Source: Leptasterias polaris
Taxonomy: Eukaryota; Echinodermata; Asteroidea; Forcipulatida; Asteriidae
Assembly: GCA_037783415.1 (NCBI GenBank)
Contig: JAZGTN010000087.1
Location: 310,001-374,000, forward strand
Length of the DNA: 64,000 nt
Direction: 5' to 3'
The stretch's first letter is position 1, and every line of letters starts with the position of its first letter. Under the pieces are notes generated by a model, which worked only from the letters and a program-made list of their open reading frames with translations, was not told the DNA's origin and did no database searches. Below are positions 1 through 11,700 of the stretch, piece after piece. Both the position numbers and the translations under genes were made by a program.

Positions 1-140
1 TATCTGAGGGTGTGCATTGTTTCTTGTAATATCAATGCCAATGTATTCCTACTTGTAGTTTTGGTGCGAGACGTTGTTCATTATCACTCAACTATTGCGA
101 TTCTCCCCTCAGCGCTCGATGTTCTGAAAACTGTTTTCAC

Positions 141-179
141 AACAGCGCCCTCTTTCGTTGGACGAAAAAGAGCGCTGTT
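141..179. repeat. Imperfect hairpin AACAGCGC..GCGCTGTT in each unit
   Basis: AACAGCGCCCTCTTTCGT pairs imperfectly with ACGAAAAAGAGCGCTGTT around a short loop. The same hairpin recurs in each full unit and in diverged copies, for example near 20,134, 22,014, 26,837 and 35,128. A related half-site (AGAGGGCGCTGTTG) lies near 1,857 and in each homologous position. Confidence 0.7.
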
Positions 180-324
180 GGGATTCCCCCAAAACAAATT
201 CGCGCCATATCAAACACGTACAGTCAGCACTGGCAATGCATGTAGCGTACATAGTGTGCGTTGTTGTCAGTCGTTAGCGCTTACACGTTATGTGTACAAT
301 GCGTTGTCAATGAAAGTGGGAGGT

Positions 325-340
325 GGGGGGGGGGGGGGGG
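325..340 (+). repeat. Poly-G tract, length-variable between copies
   Basis: A run of 16 G follows GTGGGAGGT in copy 1. Equivalent runs in copies 2-6 are 15, 18, 15, 13 and 12 G by my count. A second shorter run (about 11 G in copy 1, near 1,992-2,002) lies later in the unit. The tracts shift the reading frame of the short open frames that cross them, which argues against coding. Confidence 0.85.
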
Positions 341-697
341 TACGAGTAGGACGGTGCGCTTCATTTCCCAGTTTTGACCAGATGCATACGACTATAATGT
401 TGTTATCTCTGTGCAAAAGTTTAAGAGGGATTGCTGTTCTACAATCTGATACAAAAATTATGCTGAAGTGATCAAGAGTTTTAAAGATGTGAATAAGATA
501 AGATATTATGAAATTTTCAACTTCCGTTATGAACCGAAACTTTCGAAAGTAAGTTAAAATATTGTACGTGTTCTGTGAAGCGTTTGTCAAACTCTTAACG
601 ATCTATCCGATGATGTGTAGATTGTCAAAATCCGAATTATGGTTTTTGAGTTATGATTTTTACAAATATTAAACTTTGATTTAATGTAATTCAGTAC

Positions 698-1060
698 CCG
701 ATGACGTCATCATGACGTAATTAGGTATGTATTGTCTTGATACTAAGGTTCAACTATCTGGTGAGTTTCAACATTCAATTCAATCTCAATCTTGAGTTAT
801 TCCGTAGATAAGCTCGAAAGTTGTTTTTTGAAGGAAAAAAACGAAGGTGAACTTCGACCCAGGGTAACGACCCGGAAGTTAAGGTCGTACAATTTTGGCG
901 TTAACTTTTCAAATGTTGCCCCAGTCTTGGTCTATCAGATGCCAAAACTTTGAACATCATAGCTTTCATATTCGTTGAGATACAGCAAAAAGCAAATGGT
1001 CATTTTTCAACTTTAAAAACCTTGTAATTCGACACCTGATGACGTCATCATGACGTAATG
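698..1060. repeat. CRE-like TGACGTCA modules of the satellite unit
   Basis: GATGACGTCATCATGACGTAAT occurs in near-identical form near 700 and 1,035, and a decayed relative (GTGGTTATCATGACGTCATT) lies near 1,690. The palindrome TGACGTCA matches the CREB/ATF consensus. Every satellite copy in the window carries this set. Whether any protein binds is not shown by sequence. Confidence 0.6.
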
Positions 1061-1164
1061 ACAACTGTGCCGTCTTCGTATTGAGGTTCAATTGTCTGAT
1101 GAGTTTCAAGGTTCAATTCAGTTTCAATCTTGAGTTATGATCCAGAGAAGAGTTGAGTGGAAGA

Positions 1165-1230
1165 AGAAGAAGGAGAAGAAAAAAAAACTAGCCTTTCAGT
1201 TTTTGTCATGTGACAAAAACAAGGTGTTCG
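1165..1230 (+). repeat. GAA-rich microsatellite, CTAG and terminal hairpin of the satellite unit
   Basis: A GAAGAAGAAGGAGAAG tract with poly-A is followed by CTAG (1,188), then the perfect stem TTTTTGTCA/TGACAAAAA (1,200-1,219), then AAGGTGTTCG (1,221-1,230). The block recurs near 3,947, 6,706, 9,466, 12,222, 17,290, 19,291, 21,169, 22,987 and 25,950. A hairpin a few bases before a fixed terminal word resembles the 3' end organisation known for Helitron-type elements. That comparison is inference. Confidence 0.7.
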
Positions 1231-2136
1231 TGGTGAGTGATTGGATGAATAGGAAACGTCATTATACCTTATCAATCCAATTCCTGGTTCAGGAGTTATG
1301 AATTTTGGAGAAATTAATTATCAACTTCCGGTGTGGACCGGAAGTGGAGGTCATATAGGGTCACATGATGATAAGTTTATGAAGACCTTTCAGATGATGT
1401 AAAGATTGAAGAAATCCATTGTGTGGTTCAGATATTTTGAAAGATAAAGTTTGAACTTCAGGTTTTCAACGCCTTATCTGCCGACGTACAGAAAATAAAC
1501 AACCAATGTCTGCTTATGATTTGTTCAGATACTAAATTATCATGGTCAAATGGGGTCAATTTTTGTGTAACGTTTGTCGAACTTTTAATTACCTATACGA
1601 TGATGTGTAGATTGAAAAAATCAAATAAATGGTTCATGAGTTATGTTACAAAAATTTAACTTTCAGTTATTGTAATTTAATACCCGATGTGGTTATCATG
1701 ACGTCATTAAGTTTGTGTCATCTTGATACTGAGGTTCAATAATCTTATGAGTTTCAATGTTCAATTCAATTTCAATCTTAAGTTATTCTGTAGATAAGCC
1801 CGAAAACAATGTTATTAATTTATTTTATCAGCCCCGTTTTCTAAATTTCAAACGAAAGAGGGCGCTGTTGCAATTTTTGGTTTCTGCAAGATAAAACAAT
1901 CAAACACTACGACAGTGCACGGCACAGCGCTTGAACTTGCTTGCATCAGTTTCAACGTTATGTGTACATAATGAGTTGTCAATGAAAGTGTGGGGGGGGG
2001 GGTTACGAGTGGGTAGGTGCGCTTCATTGTTCTGTTTTAACAAGATGTAAAAGGTTAAAATGTTGTTATCTCAGTGCAAAAGTTTAAGAGGGATTGCTGT
2101 TCTATAATCTGATACAAAAATTATGCTGAAGTGATC

Positions 2137-2757
2137 AAGAGTTTTAAAGATGTGAATAAGATAAGATATTATGAAATTTTTAACTTCCGTTATGAACCGA
2201 AACTTTCGAAAGTAAGTTAAAATATTGTACGTGTTCTGTGAAGCGTTTGTCATACTTTCAACGATCTATCCGATGTCAAAATGATTTTTTTTTAAATATA
2301 AAATTTAAACTTCCGGTTTGAACCGGAAGACAATGTCATAAGGTCACAAATTATAGCGTTAGTAATGTTTTTCAAAGCCTTATCTGACGACGTTCAGATA
2401 ATAAACAACTAATTCCTGGTTTTGGAGTAATGTTTTTTTTCAAATAATTAATTGTATCTTCCTATTTAACCGGAAGTTAAGGTTAAATAGTAAATGTTGT
2501 GTGTCGTTTCTTCACTTGTTACATACCTACCCAATGACGTATAAATAAATTAAAAAAATCAAATGTGTGGTTGAGAAATTATTTTTCTTTGAAAAATTTA
2601 ATTTCAACCTCCGGTTTGAACAAGAAGCCAAGTTTAAACTGGTTTCATTTGTGTAGATCCTAATCAGTACATTAAAACCTTTCAGCTAATGTATGACTTG
2701 TAAAAAACCTATAATTATGTGAACCGGAGTAACGTGTTTTTCAAATATTAGATTAAT
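2137..2757. repeat. Sub-repeat ladder inside the satellite unit (representative copy)
   Basis: Within one unit the motif family ACTTCCGGTTTGAACCGGAAG recurs in diverged form at about 2,185, 2,311, 2,458 and 2,608, spaced 127-150 bp. Between occurrences comes a similar order of words: AAGGTCA or its variants, then a GATGATGTGTAGATTG-like word, then AATGTGTGGTT and GAGTTATG. Related modules lie at 532, 868 and 1,322 in the same unit. The unit therefore appears to have grown from an ancestral module of roughly 150 bp. The segment 470-590 is nearly duplicated at 2,137-2,255 in the same unit. Confidence 0.75.
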
Positions 2758-5700
2758 TATCTGAGGGTGTGCATTGTTTCTTGTAATATCAATGCCAATG
2801 TATTCCTACTTGTAGTTTTGGTGCGAGACGTTGTTCATTATCACTCAACTATTGCGATTCTCCCCTCAGCGCTCGATGTTCTGAAAACTGTTTTCACAAC
2901 AGCGCCCTCTTTCGTTGGACGAAAAAGAGCGCTGTTGGGATTCCCCCAAAACAAATTCGCGCCATATCAAACACGTACAGTCAGCACTGGCAATGCATGT
3001 AGCGTACATAGTGTGCGTTGTTGTCAGTCGTTAGCGCTTACACGTTATGTGTACAATGCGTTGTCAATGAAAGTGGGAGGTGGGGGGGGGGGGGGGTACG
3101 AGTAGGACGGTGCGCTTCATTTCCCAGTTTTGACCAGATGCATACGACTATAATGTTGTTATCTCTGTGCAAAAGTTTAAGAGGGATTGCTGTTCTACAA
3201 TCTGATACAAAAATTATGCTGAAGTGATCAAGAGTTTTAAAGATGTGAATAAGATAAGATATTATGAAATTTTCAACTTCCGTTATGAACCGAAACTTTC
3301 GAAAGTAAGTTAAAATATTGTACGTGTTCTGTGAAGCGTTTGTCAAACTCTTAACGATCTATCCGATGATGTGTAGATTGTCAAAATCCGAATTATGGTT
3401 TTTGAGTTATGATTTTTACAAATATTAAACTTTGATTTAATGTAATTCAGTGCCCGATGACGTCATCATGACGTAATTAGGTATGTATTGTCTTGATACT
3501 AAGGTTCAACTATCTGGTGAGTTTCAACATTCAATTCAATCTCAATCTTGAGTTATTCCGTAGATAAGCTCGAAAGTTGTTTTTTGAAGGAAAAAAAACA
3601 AGGTGAACTTCGACCCAGGGTAACGACCCGGAAGTTAAGGTCGTACAATTTTGGCGTTAACTTTTCAAATGTTGCCCCAGTCTTGGTCTATCAGATGCCA
3701 AAACTTTGAACATCATAGCTTTCATATTCGTTGAGATACAGCAAAAAGTAAATGGTCATTTTTCAACTTTAAAAACCTTGTAATTCGACACCTGATGACG
3801 TCATCATGACGTAATGACAACTGTGCCGTCTTCGTATTGAGGTTCAATTGTCTGATGAGTTTCAAGGTTCAATTCAGTTTCAATCTTGAGTTATGATCCA
3901 GAGAAGAGTTGAGTGGAAGAAGAAGAAGGAGAAGAAGAAAAAAACTAGCCTTTCAGTTTTTGTCATGTGACAAAAACAAGGTGTTTGTGGTGAGTGATTG
4001 GATGAATAGGAAACGTCATTATACCTTATCAATCCAATTCCTGGTTCAGGAGTTATGAATTTTGGAGAAATTAATTATCAACTTCCGGTGTGGACCGGAA
4101 GTGGAGGTCATATAGGGTCACATGATGATAAGTTTATGAAGACCTTGCAGATGATGTAAAGATTGAAGAAATCCATTGTGTGGTTCAGATATTTTGAAAG
4201 ATAAAGTTTGAACTTCAGGTTTTGAACGCCTTATCTGCCGACGTACAGAAAATAAACAACCAATGTCTGCTTATGATTTGTTCAGATACTAAATTATCAT
4301 GGTCAAATGGGGTCAATTTTTGTGTAACGTTTGTCGAACTTTTAATTACCTATACGATGATGTGTAGATTGAAAAAATCAAATAAATGGTTCATGAGTTA
4401 TGTTACAAAAATTTAACTTTCAGTTATTGTAATTATTTTAATACCCGATGTGGTTATCATGACGTCATTAAGTTTGTGTCATCTTGATACTGAGGTTCAA
4501 TAATCTTATGAGTTTCAATGTTCAATTCAATTTCAATCTTAAGTTATTCTGTAGATAAGCCCGAAAACAATGTTATTAATTTATTTTATCAGCCCCGTTT
4601 TCTAAATTTCAAACGAAAGAGGGCGCTGTTGCAATTTTTGGTTTCTGCAAGATAAAACAATCAAACACGACGACAGTGCACGGCACAGCGCTTGAACTTG
4701 CTTGCATCAGTTTCAACGTTATGTGTACATAATGAGTTGTCAATGAAAGTGTGGGGGGGGGTTACGAGTGGGTAGGTGCGCTTCATTGTTCTGTTTTAAC
4801 AAGATGTAAAAGGTTAAAATGTTGTTATCTCAGTGCAAAAGTTTAAGAGGGATTGCTGTTCTATAATCTGATACAAAAATTATGCTGAAGTGATCAAGAG
4901 TTTTAAAGATGTGAATAAGATAAGATATTATGAAATTTTTAACTTCCGTTATGAACCGAAACTTTCGAAAGTAAGTTAAAATATTGTACGTGTTCTGTGA
5001 AGCGTTTGTCATACTTTCAACGATCTATCCGATGTCAAAATGATTTTTTTTTTAATATAAAATTTAAACTTCCGGTTTGAACCGGAAGACAATGTCATAA
5101 GGTCACAAATTATAGCGTTAGTAAAGTTTTTCAAAGCCTTATCTGACGACGTTCAGATAATAAACAACTAATTCCTGGTTTTGGAGTAATGTTTTTTTTC
5201 AAATAATTAATTGTATCTTCCTATTTAACCGGAAGTTAAGGTTAAATAGTAAATGTTGTGTGTCGTTTCTTCACTTGTTACATACCTACCCAATGACGTA
5301 TAAATAAATAAAAAAAATCAAATGTGTGGTTGAGAAATTATTTTTCTTTGAAAAATTTAATTTCAACCTCCGGTTTGAACAAGAAGCCAAGTTTAAACTG
5401 GTTTCATTTGTGTAGATCCTAATCAGTACATTAAAACCTTTCAGCTAATGTATGACTTGTAAAAAACCTATAATTATGTGAACCGGAGTAACGTGTTTTT
5501 CAAATATTAGATTAATTATCTGAGGGTGTGCATTGTTTCTTGTAATATCAATGCCAATGTATTCCTACTTGTAGTTTTGGTGCGAGACGTTGTTCATTAT
5601 CACTCAACTATTGCGATTCTCCCCTCAGCGCTCGATGTTCTGAAAACTGTTTTCACAACAGCGCCCTCTTTCGTTGGACGAAAAAGAGCGCTGTTGGGAT

Positions 5701-8700
5701 TCCCCCAAAACAAATTCGCGCCATATCAAACACGTACAGTCAGCACTGGCAATGCATGTAGCGTACATAGTGTGCGTTGTTGTCAGTCGTTAGCGCTTAC
5801 ACGTTATGTGTACAATGCGTTGTCAATGAAAGTGGGAGGTGGGGGGGGGGGGGGGGGGTACGAGTAGGACGGTGCGCTTCATTTCCCAGTTTTGACCAGA
5901 TGCATACGACTATAATGTTGTTATCTCTGTGCAAAAGTTTAAGAGGGATTGCTGTTCTACAATCTGATACAAAAATTATGCTGAAGTGATCAAGAGTTTT
6001 AAAGATGTGAATAAGATAAGATATTATGAAATTTTCAACTTCCGTTATGAACCGAAACTTTCGAAAGTAAGTTAAAATATTGTACGTGTTCTGTGAAGCG
6101 TTTGTCAAACTCTTAACGATCTATCCGATGATGTGTAGATTGTCAAAATCCGAATTATGGTTTTTGAGTTATGATTTTTACAAATATTAAACTTTGATTT
6201 AATGTAATTCAGTACCCGATGACGTCATCATGACGTAATTAGGTATGTATTGTCTTGATACTAAGGTTCAACTATCTGGTGAGTTTCAACATTCAATTCA
6301 ATCTCAATCTTGAGTTATTCCGTAGATAAGCTCGAAAGTTGTTTTTTGAAGGAAAAAAACGAAGGTGAACTTCGACCCAGGGTAACGACCCGGAAGTTAA
6401 GGTCGTACAATTTTGGCGTTAACTTTTCAAATGTTGCCCCAGTCTTGGTCTATCAGATGCCAAAACTTTGAACATCATAGCTTTCATATTCGTTGAGATA
6501 CAGCAAAAAGCAAATGGTCATTTTTCAACTTTAAAAACCTTGTAATTCGACACCTGATGACGTCATCATGACGTAATGACAACTGTGCCGTCTTCGTATT
6601 GAGGTTCAATTGTCTGATGAGTTTCAAGGTTCAATTCAGTTTCAATCTTGAGTTATGATCCAGAGAAGAGTTGAGTGGAAGAAGAAGAAGGAGAAGAAAA
6701 AAAAACTAGCCTTTCAGTTTTTGTCATGTGACAAAAACAAGGTGTTCGTGGTGAGTGATTGGATGAATAGGAAACGTCATTATACCTTATCAATCCAATT
6801 CCTGGTTCAGGAGTTATGAATTTTGGAGAAATTAATTATCAACTTCCGGTGTGGACCGGAAGTGGAGGTCATATAGGGTCACATGATGATAAGTTTATGA
6901 AGACCTTTCAGATGATGTAAAGATTGAAGAAATCCATTGTGTGGTTCAGATATTTTGAAAGATAAAGTTTGAACTTCAGGTTTTCAACGCCTTATCTGCC
7001 GACGTACAGAAAATAAACAACCAATGTCTGCTTATGATTTGTTCAGATACTAAATTATCATGGTCAAATGGGGTCAATTTTTGTGTAACGTTTGTCGAAC
7101 TTTTAATTACCTATACGATGATGTGTAGATTGAAAAAATCAAATAAATGGTTCATGAGTTATGTTACAAAAATTTAACTTTCAGTTATTGTAATTTAATA
7201 CCCGATGTGGTTATCATGACGTCATTAAGTTTGTGTCATCTTGATACTGAGGTTCAATAATCTTATGAGTTTCAATGTTCAATTCAATTTCAATCTTAAG
7301 TTATTCTGTAGATAAGCCCGAAAACAATGTTATTAATTTATTTTATCAGCCCCGTTTTCTAAATTTCAAACGAAAGAGGGCGCTGTTGCAATTTTTGGTT
7401 TCTGCAAGATAAAACAATCAAACACTACGACAGTGCACGGCACAGCGCTTGAACTTGCTTGCATCAGTTTCAACGTTATGTGTACATAATGAGTTGTCAA
7501 TGAAAGTGTGGGGGGGGGGGTTACGAGTGGGTAGGTGCGCTTCATTGTTCTGTTTTAACAAGATGTAAAAGGTTAAAATGTTGTTATCTCAGTGCAAAAG
7601 TTTAAGAGGGATTGCTGTTCTATAATCTGATACAAAAATTATGCTGAAGTGATCAAGAGTTTTAAAGATGTGAATAAGATAAGATATTATGAAATTTTTA
7701 ACTTCCGTTATGAACCGAAACTTTCGAAAGTAAGTTAAAATATTGTACGTGTTCTGTGAAGCGTTTGTCATACTTTCAACGATCTATCCGATGTCAAAAT
7801 GATTTTTTTTTAAATATAAAATTTAAACTTCCGGTTTGAACCGGAAGACAATGTCATAAGGTCACAAATTATAGCGTTAGTAATGTTTTTCAAAGCCTTA
7901 TCTGACGACGTTCAGATAATAAACAACTAATTCCTGGTTTTGGAGTAATGTTTTTTTTCAAATAATTAATTGTATCTTCCTATTTAACCGGAAGTTAAGG
8001 TTAAATAGTAAATGTTGTGTGTCGTTTCTTCACTTGTTACATACCTACCCAATGACGTATAAATAAATTAAAAAAATCAAATGTGTGGTTGAGAAATTAT
8101 TTTTCTTTGAAAAATTTAATTTCAACCTCCGGTTTGAACAAGAAGCCAAGTTTAAACTGGTTTCATTTGTGTAGATCCTAATCAGTACATTAAAACCTTT
8201 CAGCTAATGTATGACTTGTAAAAAACCTATAATTATGTGAACCGGAGTAACGTGTTTTTCAAATATTAGATTAATTATCTGAGGGTGTGCATTGTTTCTT
8301 GTAATATCAATGCCAATGTATTCCTACTTGTAGTTTTGGTGCGAGACGTTGTTCATTATCACTCAACTATTGCGATTCTCCCCTCAGCGCTCGATGTTCT
8401 GAAAACTGTTTTCACAACAGCGCCCTCTTTCGTTGGACGAAAAAGAGCGCTGTTGGGATTCCCCCAAAACAAATTCGCGCCATATCAAACACGTACAGTC
8501 AGCACTGGCAATGCATGTAGCGTACATAGTGTGCGTTGTTGTCAGTCGTTAGCGCTTACACGTTATGTGTACAATGCGTTGTCAATGAAAGTGGGAGGTG
8601 GGGGGGGGGGGGGGTACGAGTAGGACGGTGCGCTTCATTTCCCAGTTTTGACCAGATGCATACGACTATAATGTTGTTATCTCTGTGCAAAAGTTTAAGA

Positions 8701-11700
8701 GGGATTGCTGTTCTACAATCTGATACAAAAATTATGCTGAAGTGATCAAGAGTTTTAAAGATGTGAATAAGATAAGATATTATGAAATTTTCAACTTCCG
8801 TTATGAACCGAAACTTTCGAAAGTAAGTTAAAATATTGTACGTGTTCTGTGAAGCGTTTGTCAAACTCTTAACGATCTATCCGATGATGTGTAGATTGTC
8901 AAAATCCGAATTATGGTTTTTGAGTTATGATTTTTACAAATATTAAACTTTGATTTAATGTAATTCAGTGCCCGATGACGTCATCATGACGTAATTAGGT
9001 ATGTATTGTCTTGATACTAAGGTTCAACTATCTGGTGAGTTTCAACATTCAATTCAATCTCAATCTTGAGTTATTCCGTAGATAAGCTCGAAAGTTGTTT
9101 TTTGAAGGAAAAAAAACAAGGTGAACTTCGACCCAGGGTAACGACCCGGAAGTTAAGGTCGTACAATTTTGGCGTTAACTTTTCAAATGTTGCCCCAGTC
9201 TTGGTCTATCAGATGCCAAAACTTTGAACATCATAGCTTTCATATTCGTTGAGATACAGCAAAAAGTAAATGGTCATTTTTCAACTTTAAAAACCTTGTA
9301 ATTCGACACCTGATGACGTCATCATGACGTAATGACAACTGTGCCGTCTTCGTATTGAGGTTCAATTGTCTGATGAGTTTCAAGGTTCAATTCAGTTTCA
9401 ATCTTGAGTTATGATCCAGAGAAGAGTTGAGTGGAAGAAGAAGAAGGAGAAGAAGAAAAAAACTAGCCTTTCAGTTTTTGTCATGTGACAAAAACAAGGT
9501 GTTCGTGGTGAGTGATTGGATGAATAGGAAACGTCATTATACCTTATCAATCCAATTCCTGGTTCAGGAGTTATGAATTTTGGAGAAATTAATTATCAAC
9601 TTCCGGTGTGGACCGGAAGTGGAGGTCATATAGGGTCACATGATGATAAGTTTATGAAGACCTTGCAGATGATGTAAAGATTGAAGAAATCCATTGTGTG
9701 GTTCAGATATTTTGAAAGATAAAGTTTGAACTTCAGGTTTTGAACGCCTTATCTGCCGACGTACAGAAAATAAACAACCAATGTCTGCTTATGATTTGTT
9801 CAGATACTAAATTATCATGGTCAAATGGGGTCAATTTTTGTGTAACGTTTGTCGAACTTTTAATTACCTATACGATGATGTGTAGATTGAAAAAATCAAA
9901 TAAATGGTTCATGAGTTATGTTACAAAAATTTAACTTTCAGTTATTGTAATTATTTTAATACCCGATGTGGTTATCATGACGTCATTAAGTTTGTGTCAT
10001 CTTGATACTGAGGTTCAATAATCTTATGAGTTTCAATGTTCAATTCAATTTCAATCTTAAGTTATTCTGTAGATAAGCCCGAAAACAATGTTATTAATTT
10101 ATTTTATCAGCCCCGTTTTCTAAATTTCAAACGAAAGAGGGCGCTGTTGCAATTTTTGGTTTCTGCAAGATAAAACAATCAAACACGACGACAGTGCACG
10201 GCACAGCGCTTGAACTTGCTTGCATCAGTTTCAACGTTATGTGTACATAATGAGTTGTCAATGAAAGTGTGGGGGGGGGGTTACGAGTGGGTAGGTGCGC
10301 TTCATTGTTCTGTTTTAACAAGATGTAAAAGGTTAAAATGTTGTTATCTCAGTGCAAAAGTTTAAGAGGGATTGCTGTTCTATAATCTGATACAAAAATT
10401 ATGCTGAAGTGATCAAGAGTTTTAAAGATGTGAATAAGATAAGATATTATGAAATTTTTAACTTCCGTTATGAACCGAAACTTTCGAAAGTAAGTTAAAA
10501 TATTGTACGTGTTCTGTGAAGCGTTTGTCATACTTTCAACGATCTATCCGATGTCAAAATGATTTTTTTTTTAATATAAAATTTAAACTTCCGGTTTGAA
10601 CCGGAAGACAATGTCATAAGGTCACAAATTATAGCGTTAGTAAAGTTTTTCAAAGCCTTATCTGACGACGTTCAGATAATAAACAACTAATTCCTGGTTT
10701 TGGAGTAATGTTTTTTTTCAAATAATTAATTGTATCTTCCTATTTAACCGGAAGTTAAGGTTAAATAGTAAATGTTGTGTGTCGTTTCTTCACTTGTTAC
10801 ATACCTACCCAATGACGTATAAATAAATAAAAAAAATCAAATGTGTGGTTGAGAAATTATTTTTCTTTGAAAAATTTAATTTCAACCTCCGGTTTGAACA
10901 AGAAGCCAAGTTTAAACTGGTTTCATTTGTGTAGATCCTAATCAGTACATTAAAACCTTTCAGCTAATGTATGACTTGTAAAAAACCTATAATTATGTGA
11001 ACCGGAGTAACGTGTTTTTCAAATATTAGATTAATTATCTGAGGGTGTGCATTGTTTCTTGTAATATCAATGCCAATGTATTCCTACTTGTAGTTTTGGT
11101 GCGAGACGTTGTTCATTATCACTCAACTATTGCGATTCTCCCCTCAGCGCTCGATGTTCTGAAAACTTTTTTCACAACAGCGCCCTCTTTCGTTGGACGA
11201 AAAAGAGCGCTGTTGGGATTCCCCCAAAACAAATTCGCGCCATATCAAACACGTACAGTCAGCACTGGCAATGCATGTAGCGTACATAGTGTGCGTTGTT
11301 GTCAGTCGTTAGCGCTTACACGTTATGTGTACAATGCGTTGTCAATGAAAGTGGGAGGTGGGGGGGGGGGGGTACGAGTAGGACGGTGCGCTTCATTTCC
11401 CAGTTTTGACCAGATGCATACGACTATAATGTTGTTATCTCTGTGCAAAAGTTTAAGAGGGATTGCTGTTCTACAATCTGATACAAAAATTATGCTGAAG
11501 TGATCAAGAGTTTTAAAGATGTGAATAAGATAAGATATTATGAAATTTTCAACTTCCGTTATGAACCGAAACTTTCGAAAGTAAGTTAAAATATTGTACG
11601 TGTTCTGTGAAGCGTTTGTCAAACTCTTAACGATCTATCCGATGATGTGTAGATTGTCAAAATCCGAATTATGGTTTTTGAGTTATGATTTTTACAAATA

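Noticed and set aside
10..471. Recurrent open frame of about 110-153 codons at the start of each satellite unit, plus an opposing frame rich in proline
   Set aside because: Length depends on the G-tract, the proline/glycine runs are the G-tract itself, no domain is recognisable, and diverged copies break the frame.
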